This document shows positions 6,130-7,917 of a stretch of DNA of 7,917 nucleotides, in pieces. The notes beneath the pieces were generated by a model. That model had not been told where the DNA came from, ran no database searches, and saw only the letters and a program-made list of their open reading frames with translations. How positions within the stretch are numbered: position 1 is the stretch's first letter; each line of letters begins with the position of its first letter. A program made the position numbers and the translations under genes. Source of the stretch: Oscillospiraceae bacterium (GTDB lineage Bacteria > Bacillota > Clostridia > Oscillospirales > Ruminococcaceae); NCBI GenBank assembly GCA_014796735.1, contig JAAVIG010000169.1:1-7917 (forward strand), given 5' to 3'.

Positions 6130-6777
6130 ATGAAGCTGTTTATAGATACCGCCAATGTTGCGGACATTAAAAGAGCCAACGATATGGGAATTATCTGCGG
6201 CGTAACCACCAATCCTTCTCTTATTGCAAAGGAAGGACGTGACTTTAAGGAAGTTGTTACCGAGATCACTCAGATTGTAGACGGACCTATTTCCGCCGAG
6301 GTTATTTCTCTTGAAGCTGACAAAATGGTTGAGGAGGCTCTTCCTCTTGCTGCCATTAACAAAAATATCGTTATCAAGCTGCCTATGTGCGAGGAAGGCT
6401 TGAAAGCCTGCAAGCAGCTTACCGCTAAGGGAATCAAGACAAACGTTACATTGGTATTCTCGGCGGCTCAGGCGCTTCTTGCAGCAAGAGCGGGTGCCAC
6501 CTTTGTAAGCCCCTTCCTCGGCAGACTTGACGACATAGGCATGGAGGGTATGGCGCTTATTGAGGAAATCGTTGACATATTCAATGCTTCCGCAATCGAT
6601 ACCGAGATCATCGCCGCTTCCATACGCAATCCCATTCATGTTACCGCTGCGGCTCGCATGGGCTGTCATATTGCTACTGTACCCATGAATGTGCTGCTGC
6701 AAATGATCAAGCATCCTATGACCGATAATGGTATTGAGAGATTTTTGAAGGACTGGGAAGGTTTTACCGGTAAATAA
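6130..6777 (+). CDS. tal: Transaldolase, TalC/FSA-type short form
   Basis: A 215-residue cytosolic class I aldolase-type enzyme. It moves a dihydroxyacetone unit between sedoheptulose 7-phosphate and glyceraldehyde 3-phosphate in the non-oxidative pentose phosphate pathway. FIDTAN (4-9) carries D6, GVTTNPSL (24-31) carries N28, and VIKLPM (81-86) carries the Schiff-base lysine K83. TNVTLVFS (104-111) and SPFLGRLDD (127-135) complete the barrel active site. The length fits the short TalC/MipB group, which includes both transaldolases and fructose 6-phosphate aldolases. E57 (AEV) sits where the aldolase has Gln59, and F129 (SPF) where it has Tyr131; both favour transaldolase. The ATG at 6130 follows AGAAAGGA (6113-6120). 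As the last gene of the xylose operon, it would help channel xylulose 5-phosphate carbon into fructose 6-phosphate. Confidence 0.94.
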   Translation: MKLFIDTANVADIKRANDMGIICGVTTNPSLIAKEGRDFKEVVTEITQIVDGPISAEVISLEADKMVEEALPLAAINKNIVIKLPMCEEGLKACKQLTAKGIKTNVTLVFSAAQALLAARAGATFVSPFLGRLDDIGMEGMALIEEIVDIFNASAIDTEIIAASIRNPIHVTAAARMGCHIATVPMNVLLQMIKHPMTDNGIERFLKDWEGFTGK

Positions 6778-6794
6778 AAATGTTATGATTTTGA

Positions 6795-6836
6795 TAAATT
6801 TAAGAGCCTTGTGTTGCAGCAAGGCTCTTAAATTTA
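6795..6836 (+). terminator. Intrinsic terminator of the xylose operon
   Basis: A perfect 17-bp stem (6795-6811 with 6820-6836) with an 8-base loop begins 17 bases after the transaldolase stop. The GC-rich core GAGCCTTG/CAAGGCTC is flanked by TTAAATTTA, so the weak A-U part of the stem lies at its base. No long pure T-tract follows, but position and stability fit a terminator. Confidence 0.8.
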
Positions 6837-6875
6837 TTAAATGCTTCTATCCTTTAATATCTATTTGCTTGTTTT

Positions 6876-6914
6876 TGTAACTGAATTGTAACCATTTTGT
6901 AATTGTTTTGTAAT
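6876..6914 (+). promoter_or_regulatory. Four-fold TGTAAY array at 11-bp period (WalR/PhoP/PhoB-type site)
   Basis: TGTAAC (6876-6881), TGTAAC (6887-6892), TGTAAT (6898-6903) and TGTAAT (6909-6914) are separated by exactly five bases each. Each copy fits TGTWAH, the half-site described for WalR (spacing N5). It also resembles reversed PhoP boxes and the PhoB box core TGTnA. The array ends at the weak -35 of the lipoprotein promoter, as expected for activation by an OmpR/PhoB-family response regulator bound as two dimers. Which regulator binds is unknown. Confidence 0.6.
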
Positions 6915-6941
6915 TGTTTTTTTCTTAAAAATCAGTATAAT
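6914..6941 (+). promoter_or_regulatory. Promoter of the lipoprotein gene with weak -35
   Basis: A perfect TATAAT at 6936-6941 is preceded, 16 bases upstream, by the poor -35 TTGTTT (6914-6919), which touches the last TGTAAT box. The predicted start is near 6948, giving a leader of about 64 bases. A good -10 with a poor -35 next to repeated boxes suggests dependence on an activator. Confidence 0.65.
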
Positions 6942-6996
6942 ATTAAATAGACAAACGATAACTTTTGAGCATGTACGTTAAATATTGTTTTAAGTG

Positions 6997-7003
6997 AAGG
7001 GAG
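6997..7003 (+). promoter_or_regulatory. Ribosome binding site that fixes the lipoprotein start
   Basis: AAGGGAG lies 8 bases before the ATG at 7012. An in-frame GTG at 6994 starts before this site and would add six residues (MKGEFY) ahead of the signal peptide, so it is not the start. Confidence 0.85.
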
Positions 7004-7011
7004 AATTTTAT

Positions 7012-7896
7012 ATGAAAAACATTATTAAAGCTTCGCTGTCATTATTTTCCGTTATCGCTCTTTTAACTGCTTGTTCCGGTAATAGCGATACAAATCCCGT
7101 AATTGGGACAGTTGCCGAAAACGAGATACCTTCGGAGCCTGTGCTGTTTAAACCCGAAATAAGTGCAAATCTTGAAAATGTAAAGTCCAATGCGCCTGTT
7201 AAAAGTTTTATGGGTATAAATGGTGAAGAATTGTCTGTCAGTTTCGCAGTAAATGTGATCGAACCCAATCCTGAGAGGCAGTCAAACTATGCATTTATTT
7301 ATGATCACGCTTACATTACTTATAATACTCCGTGGTATGAAAGGGATTCTCTTAATTCGGAAAAATATTTGGATTCTTCAGATTGGGTAGAAAAATACAA
7401 TGAATATCTCCAGAATAAGTCTAATTATTATATTGTTAAAAGAGGAGATAAGCTTAAAAACGGACTTATATGCACGGACGCTGAAACAACTTATTATTAT
7501 AATCACGATGGACATATTTCTTTACTTAATACTGAAGTTTGCTTGTCGGGAGAGCTTACCCTTACAGGAACAGTTTACTCTCTTCAGGATGAGGAAACAG
7601 TGGTTATAACAGGTAAAGGAGATTTAACTTTTTGGCCGGATGCGGATAACGGAATTATTCCCAACAGCTATGAGATGTTTCTTTCCGAGAAGGTAGATAT
7701 CGACTCTACGCCGGTGATCTATGAATCTTTTTATCTTGGTAATATTTCGGATCTATCGGAGGAATATGCTTCATTGATAAATGAAAATGAATATACAGAT
7801 ATACAAGTCACACTCAAGGATATTCATCTTCGTTTTGCAAATGATGGAACGATACGTGGATCATCTGCTAAAGTAGTGGATATGAAGGTTATTTAA
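7012..7896 (+). CDS. Predicted lipoprotein, function unknown
   Basis: A 294-residue protein starting at the ATG at 7012. The N-terminus is a typical lipoprotein signal: basic MKNIIK, a hydrophobic stretch (about 7-18) and lipobox LTAC with the modified cysteine at C21. A short polar linker (SGNSDTN) follows. The mature part should sit on the outer face of the membrane. The rest is acidic, rich in Asn, Tyr and Ser, and probably mostly beta-strand. It includes a segment of the form YIVKRGDKLKNGL (about 134-146), then alternating strands such as SGELTLTGTVYSL and TVVITGKGDLTFW. I do not recognise a named domain; the segment reminds me of uncharacterised Ruminococcus lipoproteins, from memory only. 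The gene is more AT-rich than the xylose genes. It has its own promoter with a four-box activator-like array, and a short downstream frame may follow it in the same transcript. Confidence 0.8.
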   Translation: MKNIIKASLSLFSVIALLTACSGNSDTNPVIGTVAENEIPSEPVLFKPEISANLENVKSNAPVKSFMGINGEELSVSFAVNVIEPNPERQSNYAFIYDHAYITYNTPWYERDSLNSEKYLDSSDWVEKYNEYLQNKSNYYIVKRGDKLKNGLICTDAETTYYYNHDGHISLLNTEVCLSGELTLTGTVYSLQDEETVVITGKGDLTFWPDADNGIIPNSYEMFLSEKVDIDSTPVIYESFYLGNISDLSEEYASLINENEYTDIQVTLKDIHLRFANDGTIRGSSAKVVDMKVI

Positions 7897-7899
7897 AGT

Positions 7900-7917
7900 A
7901 TGAAAAAAATAAAGTGC
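7900..7917 (+). CDS. Probable start of a further gene, truncated by the window end
   Basis: Three bases after the lipoprotein stop, ATG at 7900 opens a frame reading MKKIKC to the window end. GAAGG (7884-7888), inside the lipoprotein gene, lies 11 bases upstream and could be its ribosome site. The basic start fits many proteins, including exported ones, but six codons cannot identify it. Confidence 0.4.

Noticed and set aside
6025..6822. A 265-codon open frame on the minus strand across the transaldolase gene
   Set aside because: It lies antisense to a gene with a complete active site, runs into the terminator hairpin, has no sensible ribosome site, and its translation resembles no protein family.
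6994..7011. An upstream in-frame GTG start for the lipoprotein
   Set aside because: It starts before the AAGGGAG ribosome site (6997-7003) and would put extra acidic/polar residues ahead of a standard lipoprotein signal that begins at the ATG at 7012.

Overview
The window looks like chromosomal DNA from a Gram-positive anaerobe of the Clostridia, most like the Ruminococcus/Oscillospiraceae gut group. The reasons are strong purine-rich ribosome binding sites (AGGAGG, AGAAAGG), clean sigma-A type promoters, moderate GC in metabolic genes with more AT-rich accessory genes, a long group II xylose isomerase and a short TalC-type transaldolase. The genus is an inference from remembered protein sequences, not from a search.

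Layout. Positions 1-641 hold the C-terminal half of a PLP enzyme of the methionine gamma-lyase-like (aluminium-resistance) family. Two bases later comes a membrane-anchored transglutaminase-like protein of unknown role (644-1537). A hairpin terminator at 1572-1601 separates this pair from a convergent 6-phosphofructokinase gene on the minus strand (1626-2711). A divergent promoter region (2712-2930) has a near-ideal promoter on each strand, each followed by a palindrome in its leader. Rightward lies a xylose operon: xylA (2931-4250), xylB with a TTG start (4351-5874), a 68-residue unknown protein with a winged-helix-like pattern (5889-6095), and a transaldolase (6130-6777). A 17-bp hairpin (6795-6836) closes it. 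A separate unit follows: a lipoprotein of unknown function (7012-7896), and probably the first six codons of another gene (7900-7917).

How the genes work together. XylA converts xylose to xylulose and XylB phosphorylates it to xylulose 5-phosphate. Transaldolase serves the non-oxidative pentose phosphate pathway, which yields fructose 6-phosphate and glyceraldehyde 3-phosphate. The divergent phosphofructokinase passes the fructose 6-phosphate into glycolysis. Transketolase, a xylose transporter and a recognised xylose regulator are not in the window.

Most notable observations: (1) four TGTAAY boxes at an exact 11-bp period directly upstream of the lipoprotein -10 box, the architecture of WalR/PhoP/PhoB-type response-regulator sites; (2) the small winged-helix-like protein inside the xylose operon; (3) a phosphofructokinase with mixed ATP-type and PPi-type donor-site residues; (4) palindromes in both leaders of the divergent pfk/xylA region. 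I saw no RNA genes, CRISPR arrays, insertion sequences or phage genes.
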